Assembly (NCBI RefSeq): GCF_030687715.1
Contig: NZ_CP117445.1
Location: forward strand, 2,841,501-2,905,500
Direction: 5' to 3'
DNA length: 64,000 nucleotides
Source of the DNA: Pseudomonas sp. FP2196
Lineage (GTDB): Bacteria; Pseudomonadota; Gammaproteobacteria; Pseudomonadales; Pseudomonadaceae
Part shown: in pieces, positions 46,759-56,220 of the stretch
How positions within the stretch are numbered: the stretch's first letter is position 1
Layout: every line of letters starts with the position of its first letter
Position numbers and translations under genes: made by a program
Notes under the pieces: generated by a model
What the model was told of the DNA's origin: nothing
The model's database searches: none
Seen by the model: the letters and a program-made list of their open reading frames with translations, nothing else

Positions 46759-48557
46759 AGGCGCTCTCCATCCAAAGGTTGCAAAGGGGTTGCGGCCGTG
46801 AGGCTGACAAGCGCGCAATACGGGGGCAGCAGGCCCTCATCCGACAGTTCGCCTGCGGGTGGCTTTTGAAAAAGCCACACTGCGCCGGACCGTGGAGGGT
46901 TGACCACCGCCGTATCACTGAGGTTCAGGTCGATTCGCAGCTCACTGCCATCGCCCAGGCGCCAGCGTGCGCTGACGGCGCCATGGCCGAGCATTTGCGC
47001 TCCCAGCGCCTGAGTACCAGACAAGTGGGGGATGATGTGTTTATGGCGCAATTGCAGGAGTTGCCGGTACAGCGCGAGGGTTTGCTGTTGCAGTGGCGTG
47101 CCGTTTCCAATCAGCCGTGGCTGTGAGGCATGGAAGGTTTGTTCGGCGTTAGGATCGGGAATTTGCTCGCGTTTTTGCGGATCGTTGAAGGCGCCGAACG
47201 CAGCGAATTCGTTGCGCCGGCCCTCGCGTACCAATTCCGCCAGTTCGCCGTGATGGCTGGTGAAGAACAGGAACGGCTGCTCGGCGGCAAACTCGTCGCC
47301 CATGAACATCATCGGGATCATCGGCGACAGCAGCAACAGCACGGTTGCTGCCTGAACAGCGCGGGGATCGGCCAGTTGATGCAGGCGCTCGCCAAAGGCG
47401 CGGTTGCCAATCTGATCGTGGTTCTGCAGGAACAGGACAAACGCGGTCGAAGGCAGATGTTCACTCGGTTCGCCCCGGGGTTCGCCATGTCGGGTGATGT
47501 GGCCCTGAAACACGAAGCCCTGACTCAGACAACGCACCAATTGCTCGGTGGGTTGCAGGGCATAGTCGGCGTAATAGGCATCGGTTTCGCCGGTCAGCAA
47601 CACATGTAAAGCGTTATGGCCGTCGTCGTTCCACTGCGCGTCGTAATCATTCTCCAGCAGGCTCGATTGATTGAGCTCGTTTTCCACGGTCAGCCAGACA
47701 TGACGGCTCGGGTCGATCTGCTGGCGGATTCGCTGGGCCATGTCACTGAGAAAGTCCGGATCTTCGATGGCGTGCACCGCGTCCAGGCGCAGGCCGTCGA
47801 AGCGGTATTCGAGCAGCCACATCAACGCGTTTTCGATGAAAAACTCGCGCACCTCGGTACGTCGAAAATCGATCGCCACGCCCCACGGGGTATGTTTGTC
47901 CTCGCGAAAGAAGCCTTTGGCGTAACGGTGCAGGTAATTGCCATCGGGGCCGAAGTGGTTGTAGACCACATCGAGAATCACCGCCAGACCATGGCCGTGA
48001 GCACTGTCGATCAAGTGCTTGAGTTGTTCCGGGGTGCCGTATGACGCTTGCGGCGCATACGGGAGGACGCCGTCGTAACCCCAGTTTCGATCACCCGGGA
48101 ACTGCGCCAGCGGCATCAGTTCGATGGCGGTGACACCCAGCTCAACCAAGCGTTGCAAGTGCTGTTCGACCTCGGCAAATCCGCCAAGCGCACCGACGTG
48201 CAGCTCGTAGATCACCGCTTCACTCCACGGCCGGCCTTGCCAGGCGCTGTGTCGCCACTGATAGGCCAGCGGATCGACTACTACGCTGCGGCGGTCCAGG
48301 TCGCCGTCCTGTGCTCTGGAGGCTGGGTCGGGCACCTCAAGTTCGCCATCGATGTTGTAGCGGTAACGCGTGCCCGCCGGGCAACGGGTCTTGATCACAA
48401 ACCAACCATCGGCCTGCGGCAGCATTGGCAGCGACTGTCCGTCCTCCAGCTCCACGCTGACGTAAAACGCATCCGGCGCCCAGAGCGCAAATTGTGTGTG
48501 TTCGGCGTCCTGCATGATCGCGCCGTGGGGCCAGTTCTCTTGGGTCCGTAACGGCAT
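46755..48557 (-). CDS. treZ: TreZ, malto-oligosyltrehalose trehalohydrolase
   Basis: 600 residues. The N-terminal Ig-like CBM48 (about 20-105) is followed by a GH13 barrel with FDGLRLDAVHAIEDPDF (nucleophile Asp), VWLTVENELNQ (acid/base Glu) and FLQNHDQIGNRAFGERL (stabilising Asp). It releases free trehalose from TreY products. It lies 17 bases after glgA and overlaps malQ, so the four genes glgA-treZ-malQ-treY should form one transcript. Confidence 0.96.
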   Translation of the reverse strand: MPLRTQENWPHGAIMQDAEHTQFALWAPDAFYVSVELEDGQSLPMLPQADGWFVIKTRCPAGTRYRYNIDGELEVPDPASRAQDGDLDRRSVVVDPLAYQWRHSAWQGRPWSEAVIYELHVGALGGFAEVEQHLQRLVELGVTAIELMPLAQFPGDRNWGYDGVLPYAPQASYGTPEQLKHLIDSAHGHGLAVILDVVYNHFGPDGNYLHRYAKGFFREDKHTPWGVAIDFRRTEVREFFIENALMWLLEYRFDGLRLDAVHAIEDPDFLSDMAQRIRQQIDPSRHVWLTVENELNQSSLLENDYDAQWNDDGHNALHVLLTGETDAYYADYALQPTEQLVRCLSQGFVFQGHITRHGEPRGEPSEHLPSTAFVLFLQNHDQIGNRAFGERLHQLADPRAVQAATVLLLLSPMIPMMFMGDEFAAEQPFLFFTSHHGELAELVREGRRNEFAAFGAFNDPQKREQIPDPNAEQTFHASQPRLIGNGTPLQQQTLALYRQLLQLRHKHIIPHLSGTQALGAQMLGHGAVSARWRLGDGSELRIDLNLSDTAVVNPPRSGAVWLFQKPPAGELSDEGLLPPYCALVSLTAATPLQPLDGERL

Positions 48558-48574
48558 CGTGGAAAACTCCCTGA

Positions 48575-50161
48575 TTATTTGTGGTGTGCTTTACCCAGCG
48601 CCTTGGCGACCAGTTGTTCATAGAGTTCAGCGTAGGGTTCGACCGCTTTGCACCAATTGAACGGCGCGGCCATGGCCCGGCAACGCATGGCGTTGAGCAG
48701 TTCTGGAAAGGCAAAGACCTTGAATGCGCGGCTCAGAGCTTCGCGGTAGCTGTCGGCGGTAGACTCGTCGAACAGGAACCCGGTGACGCCGTTTTCGATG
48801 GTGTCGGCCAGCCCGCCGGTGTTGCGTGCTACCGGCAACGAACCGAAGCGCTGGGCGTACATCTGGCTCAAGCCGCAAGGCTCGTAACGCGAAGGCATCA
48901 GCAGGAAATCGCTGCCGGCAAACATCCGGCGGGCGTCGGTTTCGTTGAAGCCGATACGTACGCCGACCTGGCCGGGAAAGCGCAGCGCCAATTCGCGCAT
49001 GGCTTGCTCTTCTTCCGGCTCGCCACGACCGATAATCGCGATCTGGCCGCCGTTCTGTACGATGTACTCGGAGACTGCCTCGGTCAGGTCCAGGCCTTTC
49101 TGATAGACCAGACGCGAGACCACTGCGAACAACGGGCCTTCGGAGTCGTTCAGACCGAAAAGGTCGCGAACGTGAGCGGCGTTGACTGCTTTGCCTTCCC
49201 AATCGCCAATGGCGAAGGGCGCGAATAGATGTGGGTCAGTGGCCGCGTCCCAGCTCTCATCAATCCCGTTGGGGATACCGCTGAGCAAACCCTGCTGAGT
49301 CTTGGCGGCGAGAAAGCCGTCGAGGCCGCAACCGAAATCCGGGGTAGTGATTTCCTGCGCGTAGGTGGCGCTGACCGTGGTGATGTGGCTGGAGTACGCC
49401 ATGCCGGCCTTGAGGAACGACATCTTGCCGTAGAACTCCATGCCTTCCTGTTGCAGGGCATGATTGGGAATGCCGAGCTCGGGGCAGGAGCCGAGGCTGG
49501 TGACGCCTTGATAGGCCAGGTTGTGAATCGTGAACAGTGTTGGCGTGCGCTGCCCACGCCAGTGCATATAGGCAGGGGCCAGGCCGGCCGGCCAGTCATG
49601 GGCGTGCACCAGATCCGGGCACCAGTGGATTTGGGCCAGATTGGCGGCGATATCGGCAGCAGCCAGACCCAGGCGAGCAAAGCGAATGTGGTTGTCCGGC
49701 CAGTCGCGACCGTTGTTGGCACCGTAGGGCGAACCTTCGCGCTCGTAGAGCTCAGGGCAGATCAGCACGTAGATCACCAGCCCGTCCGGCATGTCCATGC
49801 GTCCGATCTTGCACGGTGGCAGCGCGGCGTGGCCGCCGAGTTCGCCGATGATATGGATCGGGTTTTCGCTGTGCATCACCTGCGGATAACCGGGGATCAA
49901 CACCCGCACGTCGTGCAGATGGGCCATGGCGCGAGGCAGGGCGGCGGAAACGTCACCCAGACCGCCGGTCTTCACCAGATCTGCGATTTCCGAAGTCACG
50001 AACAATACTTTTTTCTTGTTGGGATTCTGACTCGCTACCGGAGTCAGCGTCTTGGTGCCGGGGACGCTGATCGATCGGCTGCCGGGAACGCTGACGGTAC
50101 TCGCTTCGCCTACTGACTGCTGAGCACGCTCTCCCTGAATATCCAATGCCGCACTGATCAT
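48575..50161 (-). CDS. glgA: GlgA, glycogen synthase
   Basis: 528 residues from the ATG at 50161. The GT5 core begins around residue 50 (KKVLFVTSEIADLVKTGGLGDV, with KTGGLGD at 64-70) and contains VSRLVYQKGLDL and PSRYEPCGLSQMYA near the donor site. About 48 residues, rich in Ser, Val and Pro (PGSRSISVPGTKT), precede it; E. coli GlgA lacks such an extension. GlgA extends alpha-1,4-glucan from a nucleotide-glucose. As no glgC is in the window, its donor (ADP- or UDP-glucose) is uncertain. It is the first gene of the minus-strand trehalose/glucan operon. Confidence 0.95.
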   Translation of the reverse strand: MISAALDIQGERAQQSVGEASTVSVPGSRSISVPGTKTLTPVASQNPNKKKVLFVTSEIADLVKTGGLGDVSAALPRAMAHLHDVRVLIPGYPQVMHSENPIHIIGELGGHAALPPCKIGRMDMPDGLVIYVLICPELYEREGSPYGANNGRDWPDNHIRFARLGLAAADIAANLAQIHWCPDLVHAHDWPAGLAPAYMHWRGQRTPTLFTIHNLAYQGVTSLGSCPELGIPNHALQQEGMEFYGKMSFLKAGMAYSSHITTVSATYAQEITTPDFGCGLDGFLAAKTQQGLLSGIPNGIDESWDAATDPHLFAPFAIGDWEGKAVNAAHVRDLFGLNDSEGPLFAVVSRLVYQKGLDLTEAVSEYIVQNGGQIAIIGRGEPEEEQAMRELALRFPGQVGVRIGFNETDARRMFAGSDFLLMPSRYEPCGLSQMYAQRFGSLPVARNTGGLADTIENGVTGFLFDESTADSYREALSRAFKVFAFPELLNAMRCRAMAAPFNWCKAVEPYAELYEQLVAKALGKAHHK

Positions 50162-50705
50162 ATGAATCTCCCGTCTCGTTGATCTGATTCTTGTCTTGAA
50201 CAAGCGATGTCCATGGCCAAGTCCTGTGGCCGGGCGCAAACGCGCCTCGCATCGGTGAGCAAACGCTACCCAACACGCGCTAGCAGAATGGGTGGTGAGG
50301 CCATTGCAAGGAATGAACCAGTCGTGTTCCCCCTGCCTTTCAGATGACCCGCCGTCTTCGGCAAAAGTTTCGATTATTTTGCTGTGGTGTGACCGGCCGG
50401 TTTCGCCCCGCGAAAATCAGTCTAGGCCAGATACTAGAGCGGGCGAGGGGGAATGGGTAAATTGTTCGACAATCGGTTGGCGAGGCACGGAAACCGTGGT
50501 GTGAGGATGGAAACGCACCGACGAAGTGCAGGTTTTTTTGCGTAGTGGGGGCAAAACAGTGACTGAGCGGTCACGATTTTGTGCTGGCGGGAAGATGAGG
50601 TGCACTGTTGTGGTGCGGACAGTTTTTTGATGGGCTGACAACAGAAGCCACCTGTAGGAGCTGCCGAAGGCTCGGGCCGCGTTCGGCAACTCCTACGGAG
50701 CCGTG
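50162..50705. other. gap upstream of glgA; promoter region
   Basis: These 544 bases hold no gene I can support. The glgA promoter should lie in 50180-50450 on the minus strand. AT content rises around 50360-50390 and 50530-50640. A REP-like hairpin (GTAGGAGCTGCCGAAGG and CGTTCGGCAACTCCTAC, 50654-50696) closes the gap beside the stop of the 2-hydroxyacid dehydrogenase gene. No RpoS or AlgU site stood out. Confidence 0.6.
50654..50696. repeat. single REP-type hairpin
   Basis: GTAGGAGCTGCCGAAGG (50654-50670) pairs with CGTTCGGCAACTCCTAC (50680-50696) with one mismatch and a short loop. It is of the same family as 4277 and 21706, but the arms are close together, giving a compact hairpin at the 3' end of the following minus-strand gene. 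Confidence 0.8.
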
Positions 50706-51659
50706 TTAATTCAATATACGAACAGGATTACCTGCGACCCAAGATTGAATATCCTCGATCATCTGCGAAAAGAACTGCGCATAGTTCTGCCGACTGACAT
50801 AACCCACGTGCGGCGCGGCCAGCACGTTATCCAGTGTGCGAAACGGGTGCAGTGCCGGCAGTGGCTCCTGATCGAAGACATCCAGCGCTGCCCCGGCAAT
50901 ACGCTGTTTCTGCAAAACCTTGATCAGCGCCGCTTCATCGACGATTGGCCCGCGAGCAGTGTTCACCAACAGTGCAGTCGGCTTCATCCAGCCCAGCGCC
51001 TGCGCATCGACCAGCCCGCGACTGCGTTCACTGAGTACCAGATGCACTGACAGCACATCGGCCTGTTCGAACAGTTCCTGCTTGCCGACATAGGTCACAC
51101 CCACCTGCGCCGCACGTTCGGCCGTGAGGTTTTCGCTCCAGGCAATCACCCGCATGCCGAACACCTGGCCAAACTGCGCCACTCGCTGACCGATACTGCC
51201 CAGTCCGAGAATACCCAGCGTCTTGCCGTGCAGATCGCCGCCCAAACCTTGCTGCCAATGGCCTTCGCGCAGCGAATTGACTTCGTTCACCAGATTGCGC
51301 GTGGCCGCCATGATCAGCGCCCACGTCAGTTCCGGCGCGGCGTGTTTGTAGCTGTCGGTGCCACACACCTTGATACCCAATTTTGCCGCTGCCTGCATGT
51401 CCAGCGCGGCGTTGCGCATGCCACCGGTCACCAGCAACTTGAGATTGGGCAAGCGCTTGAGCAGGTCTTCATCGAACCGCGTGCGTTCGCGCATTACGCA
51501 GATCACCTGGTACTTGCCCAGTCGTTCGGCGAGCGTGGCGTTGTCCGCCGGGTAATCATGTTCGAATGTCACTTCACCGATGCTGTCGAGGACCGACCAG
51601 TCGACCACGTCGCGGGCCACGTCCTGCCAGTCATCGATTACCGCCATCTGCACCGCCAT
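50706..51659 (-). CDS. D-2-hydroxyacid dehydrogenase family protein
   Basis: 317 residues. The NAD-binding Rossmann site is GILGLGSIGQRVAQFG (about 150-165), and the catalytic Arg, Glu and His regions appear as NTARGPIVDE, the Glu after DVFDQEPLP and APHVGYVSRQNY. It should reduce a 2-oxo acid or oxidise a D-2-hydroxy acid; the specific substrate is not visible. The first codon gives MAVQMAVIDDWQ; a second ATG 12 bases later is possible. It follows the hydrolase gene by 13 bases, so the two are probably co-transcribed. Confidence 0.88.
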   Translation of the reverse strand: MAVQMAVIDDWQDVARDVVDWSVLDSIGEVTFEHDYPADNATLAERLGKYQVICVMRERTRFDEDLLKRLPNLKLLVTGGMRNAALDMQAAAKLGIKVCGTDSYKHAAPELTWALIMAATRNLVNEVNSLREGHWQQGLGGDLHGKTLGILGLGSIGQRVAQFGQVFGMRVIAWSENLTAERAAQVGVTYVGKQELFEQADVLSVHLVLSERSRGLVDAQALGWMKPTALLVNTARGPIVDEAALIKVLQKQRIAGAALDVFDQEPLPALHPFRTLDNVLAAPHVGYVSRQNYAQFFSQMIEDIQSWVAGNPVRILN

Positions 51660-51672
51660 CAGTCCTGCCTCA

Positions 51673-52713
51673 TCAACGAACGGGATTGGTCTTGTCCAGC
51701 CAGCCGAGCAGTGCCTTGTGGAACTGCGCCGGTTCTTCCATCTGCGGAGCGTGGCCCATGCCGGGAAACTCCACCAGCGTCGACTGCGGGATCAATTTTG
51801 CCACTTGTTTGCCGAGCACATCGTAGTGACCGATTTTCGCTTTCAACTCGGGCGGTGCCAGATCCTTGCCGATGGCGGTGGTGTCGGAGGTGCCGATGAG
51901 CAGCAGGGTCGGCATCTTCAAGTCCTTGAACTCGTAGTACACCGGCTGGGTGAAAATCATGTCGTAGATCAGCGCCGAGTTCCAGGCCACCTGGGTCTTG
52001 CCCGGGCCTTTGCTCAGGCCTGCGAGCATGTCGACCCAACGATCAAATTCCGGTTTCCAGCGGCCGTCGTAGTAAGTGGTGCGCTCGTAGTCGCGGATGC
52101 CTTGGGCGGTGACTTTGAGTTCGCGCTGATACCATTGATCCACCGTCCGATACGGCACGCCGAGGGCTTTCCAGTCTTCCAGACCGATCGGGTTGACCAG
52201 CGCCAGTTGATCGACCTGATCAGGGAACAACAGCGCATAACGGGTAGCGAGCATGCCGCCGGTGGAATGGCCAAGCAGGGTGGCTTTCTGGATGCCCAGC
52301 GCTTTGAGCAACTGCTGAGTATTGGTCGCCAGTTGCTGGAAACTGTACTGATAGTTGTCCGGTTTGCTGGAGGTGCAGAAACCGATCTGATCCGGTGCGA
52401 CCACACGGTAACCCGCTTCGCTCAGGGCCTTGATCGAACTGTCCCAGGTCGCCGCACAAAAGTTCTTGCCGTGCATCAGCACGACGGTGCGGCCGTTGGC
52501 CTTGCCGTGGGCAGCAACGTCCATGTAACCCATTTGCAAGGATTTGCCCTGGGACTGGAAGGCGAAATGTTTAAGCGTGTAAGGGTATTCAAAGCCCTGC
52601 AACTCCGGGCCGTACGCCGGGCCTTCGGCCGGGGTGGCTGCGGCATGGGCAAACAGGGGCAGGGCGGCGGTAAGGAACAAGCCCGGCAGCCAGCGGGAAA
52701 TCGTGACAGACAT
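51673..52713 (-). CDS. exported alpha/beta hydrolase
   Basis: 346 residues with a signal peptide (RWLPGLFLTAALPLFAHA, cleavage near residue 25). The alpha/beta-hydrolase fold shows the oxyanion HGKNF, the nucleophile elbow GHSTGG, the acid in GTSDTTAIG and the catalytic His in GMGHAPQMEE. It probably acts on an ester or lactone in the periplasm. Pairing with a 2-hydroxyacid dehydrogenase hints at release of a hydroxy acid, but this is only inference from adjacency. Confidence 0.87.
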   Translation of the reverse strand: MSVTISRWLPGLFLTAALPLFAHAAATPAEGPAYGPELQGFEYPYTLKHFAFQSQGKSLQMGYMDVAAHGKANGRTVVLMHGKNFCAATWDSSIKALSEAGYRVVAPDQIGFCTSSKPDNYQYSFQQLATNTQQLLKALGIQKATLLGHSTGGMLATRYALLFPDQVDQLALVNPIGLEDWKALGVPYRTVDQWYQRELKVTAQGIRDYERTTYYDGRWKPEFDRWVDMLAGLSKGPGKTQVAWNSALIYDMIFTQPVYYEFKDLKMPTLLLIGTSDTTAIGKDLAPPELKAKIGHYDVLGKQVAKLIPQSTLVEFPGMGHAPQMEEPAQFHKALLGWLDKTNPVR

Positions 52714-52800
52714 AAGGTCAAACTCCGTTTGAAATCGGCCGATGCTGAAATGGCCGGATTAGGGCGACATTAAACACAGGCAATCTCCGGGCCTGAATGT

Positions 52801-53235
52801 TCAACCGAGCCAGCCCAGCGTCAGCATGGCCAGTACGGCATAACGTGCGCCTTTGGCGAAGGTGACGATCAGCAGGAAACGCCCGAGCGGCTCGCGCATC
52901 ACGCCCGCAATCAGGGTCAGTGGATCGCCAATGATCGGCAGCCAGCTGAGCAACAGCGACCAATGCCCGTAACGCTCATAGTGCTTGCGAGCCGTGGCCA
53001 TGTGCCTGGCGCTGACCGGAAACCAGCGTCGATCCTGAAAACGCTCCAACTCCCGTCCCAGCCACCAATTGACCAGCGAACCAAGCACATTGCCCAGCGT
53101 CGCCACTGCCAGCAGACCCCAGATCCAGTAATGGTCGCTGACGATCAACCCGACCAGCAATGCCTCCGACTGCAGCGGCAAAAGCGTCGCCGCGCCGAAT
53201 GCCGCAAAGAACAAGCCGATGTAAGCAGCGCCCAT
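52801..53235 (-). CDS. YqaA/DedA-like small membrane protein
   Basis: 144 residues from the ATG at 53235; the preceding in-frame TTG is unlikely. Three to four membrane helices and the conserved LPLQSEALLVGL and SWLPIIGDPLTLIAGVMR place it in the YqaA family, related to DedA/SNARE-associated proteins that are linked to lipid flipping and envelope stability. The stop of the DUF411 gene and this start share TGATG, so translation is coupled. Confidence 0.87.
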   Translation of the reverse strand: MGAAYIGLFFAAFGAATLLPLQSEALLVGLIVSDHYWIWGLLAVATLGNVLGSLVNWWLGRELERFQDRRWFPVSARHMATARKHYERYGHWSLLLSWLPIIGDPLTLIAGVMREPLGRFLLIVTFAKGARYAVLAMLTLGWLG

Positions 53236-53681
53236 CAATGGGCCGGGTAGTCCGCCACCACCACGTCAGCGCCGTCCTTTTTCAGGCCGATCACTTGATA
53301 GGCGTCGCTCATGCCGTCCATTTCCATGCCTGGTGAGCCCATCGGCATGCCGGGTGCGGCAACGCCGAGCAAATCGTCACGCTTGCTCAACGCCAATACC
53401 TGTTCGGCCGGCACATGGCCTTCGACGAATTTGCCGTTGATGATCGCGGTGTGGCAAGAGGCCAGGCGCGGCGGCACGCCATGCTGTTGTTTGAAGCTGC
53501 TCATGTCGCTTTCGACATGGTCTTGGACTTTGAAACCGTTGGCTTCCAGATGGCTGATCCATTTTTTGCAGCAGCCGCAGTTCGCGTCGCGATGCACTTC
53601 GATGGGGATCAGGTCGGCGGCTTGCGCCAGGGAGGAGATGAACAGGGCGCTCAGGGCGACCAGACGCAGGTGGCTTCGCAT
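53235..53681 (-). CDS. DUF411 metal-binding protein
   Basis: 148 residues from the ATG at 53681, with a signal peptide (LRLVALSALFISSLAQA, about 5-21). The motif CGCC in RDANCGCCKKW and the Met-rich segment PGMPMGSPGMEMDGM are typical of DUF411, a family tied to copper and other metals and often found with copper-resistance genes. It is probably periplasmic. It overlaps the YqaA-like gene by one base. The longer upstream frame has no signal-peptide context. Confidence 0.9.
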   Translation of the reverse strand: MRSHLRLVALSALFISSLAQAADLIPIEVHRDANCGCCKKWISHLEANGFKVQDHVESDMSSFKQQHGVPPRLASCHTAIINGKFVEGHVPAEQVLALSKRDDLLGVAAPGMPMGSPGMEMDGMSDAYQVIGLKKDGADVVVADYPAH

Positions 53682-53846
53682 GATGGGCTCTCGACTTGGA
53701 TGGCAGCCAAAAAGAACGCATTTTGACCGAATTATCCTGTCCCGCATCAACGCAATGTTACAAGTTGATACGGCGCAGGCTGGCAGGATGATCGTAGATC
53801 AACCCTGACAGCCTGCTGAGCGAGAGATTACAAATTTGTCAGAGGT

Positions 53847-55838
53847 TTAACTTACCTTGAACCGGCCCATGATCGCACTTACGCGGCTATTGGCTTCCAG
53901 CAGCTGACGGGTGTTGAGTTCGCTGGCTTGGCCGCTTTGCACCAGTTCATCGACCATGTGCCGGATCTGCACCATGCTGCGGTTGATCTCTTCGGTCACT
54001 GCACTCTGTTGCTCGGCGGCGGTGGCGATTTGTGTGCTCAGGCTGTTGATGTGGCTGACGGAGCCGGCCATTTCATCCAGCCCGGAGTTGACCCGTGCCG
54101 TGGCATCGGCGGCCGATTGGCAACTGGCTTGGGTGTTTTCCATGGCGCTGACCGACGAACTCACCCCTTGGGTCAGGCGAGTCAACATCTCGTTGATTTC
54201 CGATGTGCTGGCCTGGGTTCGGGCGGCAAGGGCACGCACTTCGTCAGCCACTACGGCAAAGCCACGACCCTGCTCGCCGGCACGGGCCGCTTCGATCGCG
54301 GCGTTGAGGGCCAGCAGGTTGGTCTGCCCGGCAATTGCGCCGATCACCCCGAGAATCTCGGTGATGCGCTGGGCGTCCTGTTGCATGTTTTCAACTTTGT
54401 GGGTGGCGCTGGCCACTTCGTCGATCAACGCCACCACGCTGTTGGTGGCTTCGCCCACCACCACCCGCGAACGGTCGGCGTTTTCGTTGGCGCGCTGGGT
54501 GAACGCAGCGGTTTCAGCGGCGTTCTGCGCCACGCTTTCGGCGGTCGAACTCATTTCGGTGATAGCGGTAACGGTCTGATCGGTTTCCGAGGCGTGGCGC
54601 AGCAGGATCTGACTGGTGTGCGCCGAGGTGCGCTGCAGGTTGTCCAGACTCGACGCCATGGCGCCGGTGGCCTGGGTGACTTCGCCGATCATGTTTTGCA
54701 GGTAGGCGATAAAGGTGTTGACCGAATGGCCGATGGCGCCAAGTTCGTCTTCGGCGCGGATGGTGATGCGTCGGGTCAGGTCGGCATCGCCGCTGGAGAG
54801 CAGGTCGATATTGGCTTTCAAGGCTTTCATGCGCTGCACCAACTGGCGAATCGCATAGAGTTGCAACAGCACCAGCAGGATCACCATCGGAATCTGCAAC
54901 AGGCTCAGCGTGCTGAGCACGTCGTCGCGCTGGGCGGTGAGCATTTTGGTCGGCAGGGCGGTGGCGAGGAACCACGGCGTGCCTTCGATCGGACGCATGA
55001 AGAAGGTGCTGGCCTCACCGTTGTTGTCGAACTCGACACGCTGCGCCTGATCGCGGTTTTGCAGCCCGGTTTTGACTTGACTGGCGAAGGTGGAGCTGGC
55101 GGCCAGTTCGCTGATGTTCTTCAGCACGATCGGGCCACTGATGCGCGAACTGTTGCTGATGATCTTGCCGTCGGCTTCAACGATCAGCATTTCAGCGTTG
55201 AGGTCTTTTTCCTTGCGGGCCACCAGGTCATTGAAGAAGCCCAGTGTCACGTCGATGGTCGACACGCCCCAGGCGTTGCCGTTCTTCTGGATGGCCATGG
55301 CGCAGTTGGTGCGCGGCTCGGCGCTGGCGTCGTCCTTGTAGGCCGCGGCCCAGGCGCACTGACCGCGTGGCGTAGCCATGCCGCCCTTGTACCAGCTTTG
55401 GTCGTAATAGTTGGGGGCCGCGTCACTGTTCCAGAACGTGTTGACCGCCAGTTTGCCCGAGGCATCGCGGTGCCAGAAGGTGCTGAACTTGTTGCGCCCG
55501 GTTTCACGCTGGCCCGGTAGAGGCCAGATGCCGCCGCCGAACACCTTCAGCTCGCCGTACTGATCCACCAGCCCCGGCAACACCGAGTCGATGGCCGCGC
55601 TGTCGAGCAGCGGGATGGTCTGGGTGATGCTGCGCTGTTGCGCCTGAACCTTGTTCAGTTCGCCCTGAATCTGTTCGGCGACTTCGGCGATGCGGTTGAG
55701 CACCACCTGTTCTTCGGTATGACGCAGCTTGGGAGCGACCAGTTGGCTGATCCCGACCACGGTCAGCACCGACAACAACAGAATGAACAGAACCAGAAAC
55801 AGCGTGTAGCGAGCCTGAATGGTGCGGAATGCGGGCAT
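53847..55838 (-). CDS. methyl-accepting chemotaxis protein with Cache-type sensor
   Basis: 663 residues: an N-terminal helix (about 11-32), a periplasmic PDC/dCache-like sensor (about 40-305; [23 protein letters not shown]), a second helix (about 312-335), HAMP (about 336-388), and the MCP signalling domain with the hairpin tip ([30 protein letters not shown]). It lacks the C-terminal receptor-tethering pentapeptide. The ligand is not known; dCache sensors often bind amino acids, organic acids or polyamines. Confidence 0.92.
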   Translation of the reverse strand: MPAFRTIQARYTLFLVLFILLLSVLTVVGISQLVAPKLRHTEEQVVLNRIAEVAEQIQGELNKVQAQQRSITQTIPLLDSAAIDSVLPGLVDQYGELKVFGGGIWPLPGQRETGRNKFSTFWHRDASGKLAVNTFWNSDAAPNYYDQSWYKGGMATPRGQCAWAAAYKDDASAEPRTNCAMAIQKNGNAWGVSTIDVTLGFFNDLVARKEKDLNAEMLIVEADGKIISNSSRISGPIVLKNISELAASSTFASQVKTGLQNRDQAQRVEFDNNGEASTFFMRPIEGTPWFLATALPTKMLTAQRDDVLSTLSLLQIPMVILLVLLQLYAIRQLVQRMKALKANIDLLSSGDADLTRRITIRAEDELGAIGHSVNTFIAYLQNMIGEVTQATGAMASSLDNLQRTSAHTSQILLRHASETDQTVTAITEMSSTAESVAQNAAETAAFTQRANENADRSRVVVGEATNSVVALIDEVASATHKVENMQQDAQRITEILGVIGAIAGQTNLLALNAAIEAARAGEQGRGFAVVADEVRALAARTQASTSEINEMLTRLTQGVSSSVSAMENTQASCQSAADATARVNSGLDEMAGSVSHINSLSTQIATAAEQQSAVTEEINRSMVQIRHMVDELVQSGQASELNTRQLLEANSRVSAIMGRFKVS

Positions 55839-56220
55839 GGGAGACCGGTCCTTGAGCTGCGTTTCTTATTAGGGGGAGGAGGTAAAACAGTGCGGGTATG
55901 CCTAACGTATCGTCGCTATGTCGAGAAGCTTTAGGTACAGACGTACTAAAAAGATACGACCCGACGGCCGGGAGGTATCCGGGTTGATACATACAAACTA
56001 ACCAGCAGCTTGATTAGAGCAGAAGGCCTGGTCAGAACGTTTTGAGGGTTAGCTCAAGGGCCAGCATTTACGGGCATTCGATGGTTTGTATTGAGAATGT
56101 ACGAGATTTGTAAGCAAACAGATAAAAAGGTTGGTGCCATCAGTTGGCCGGCAGATACTTCCGTGCACCAAAACAGGTCGACAAGGACTTTTTCATGACC
56201 GTTCTACAAGGAGCTCCCTC
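55839..56220. other. 382-base divergent gap
   Basis: No gene is supported here. The stretch is AT-richer than its surroundings and contains short repeats around GATACG/GGTACA (55930-55990) and TTTGTA (56090-56112). It should hold the promoters of the chemotaxis gene and of the hypothetical gene to the right. The hypothetical gene has an AAGGAGCT site at 56208-56215. Confidence 0.5.

Noticed and set aside
53928..55520. 530-codon open frame opposite the chemotaxis gene
   Set aside because: Shadow of the MCP coding strand; low-complexity Gly/His/Val composition and no start context.
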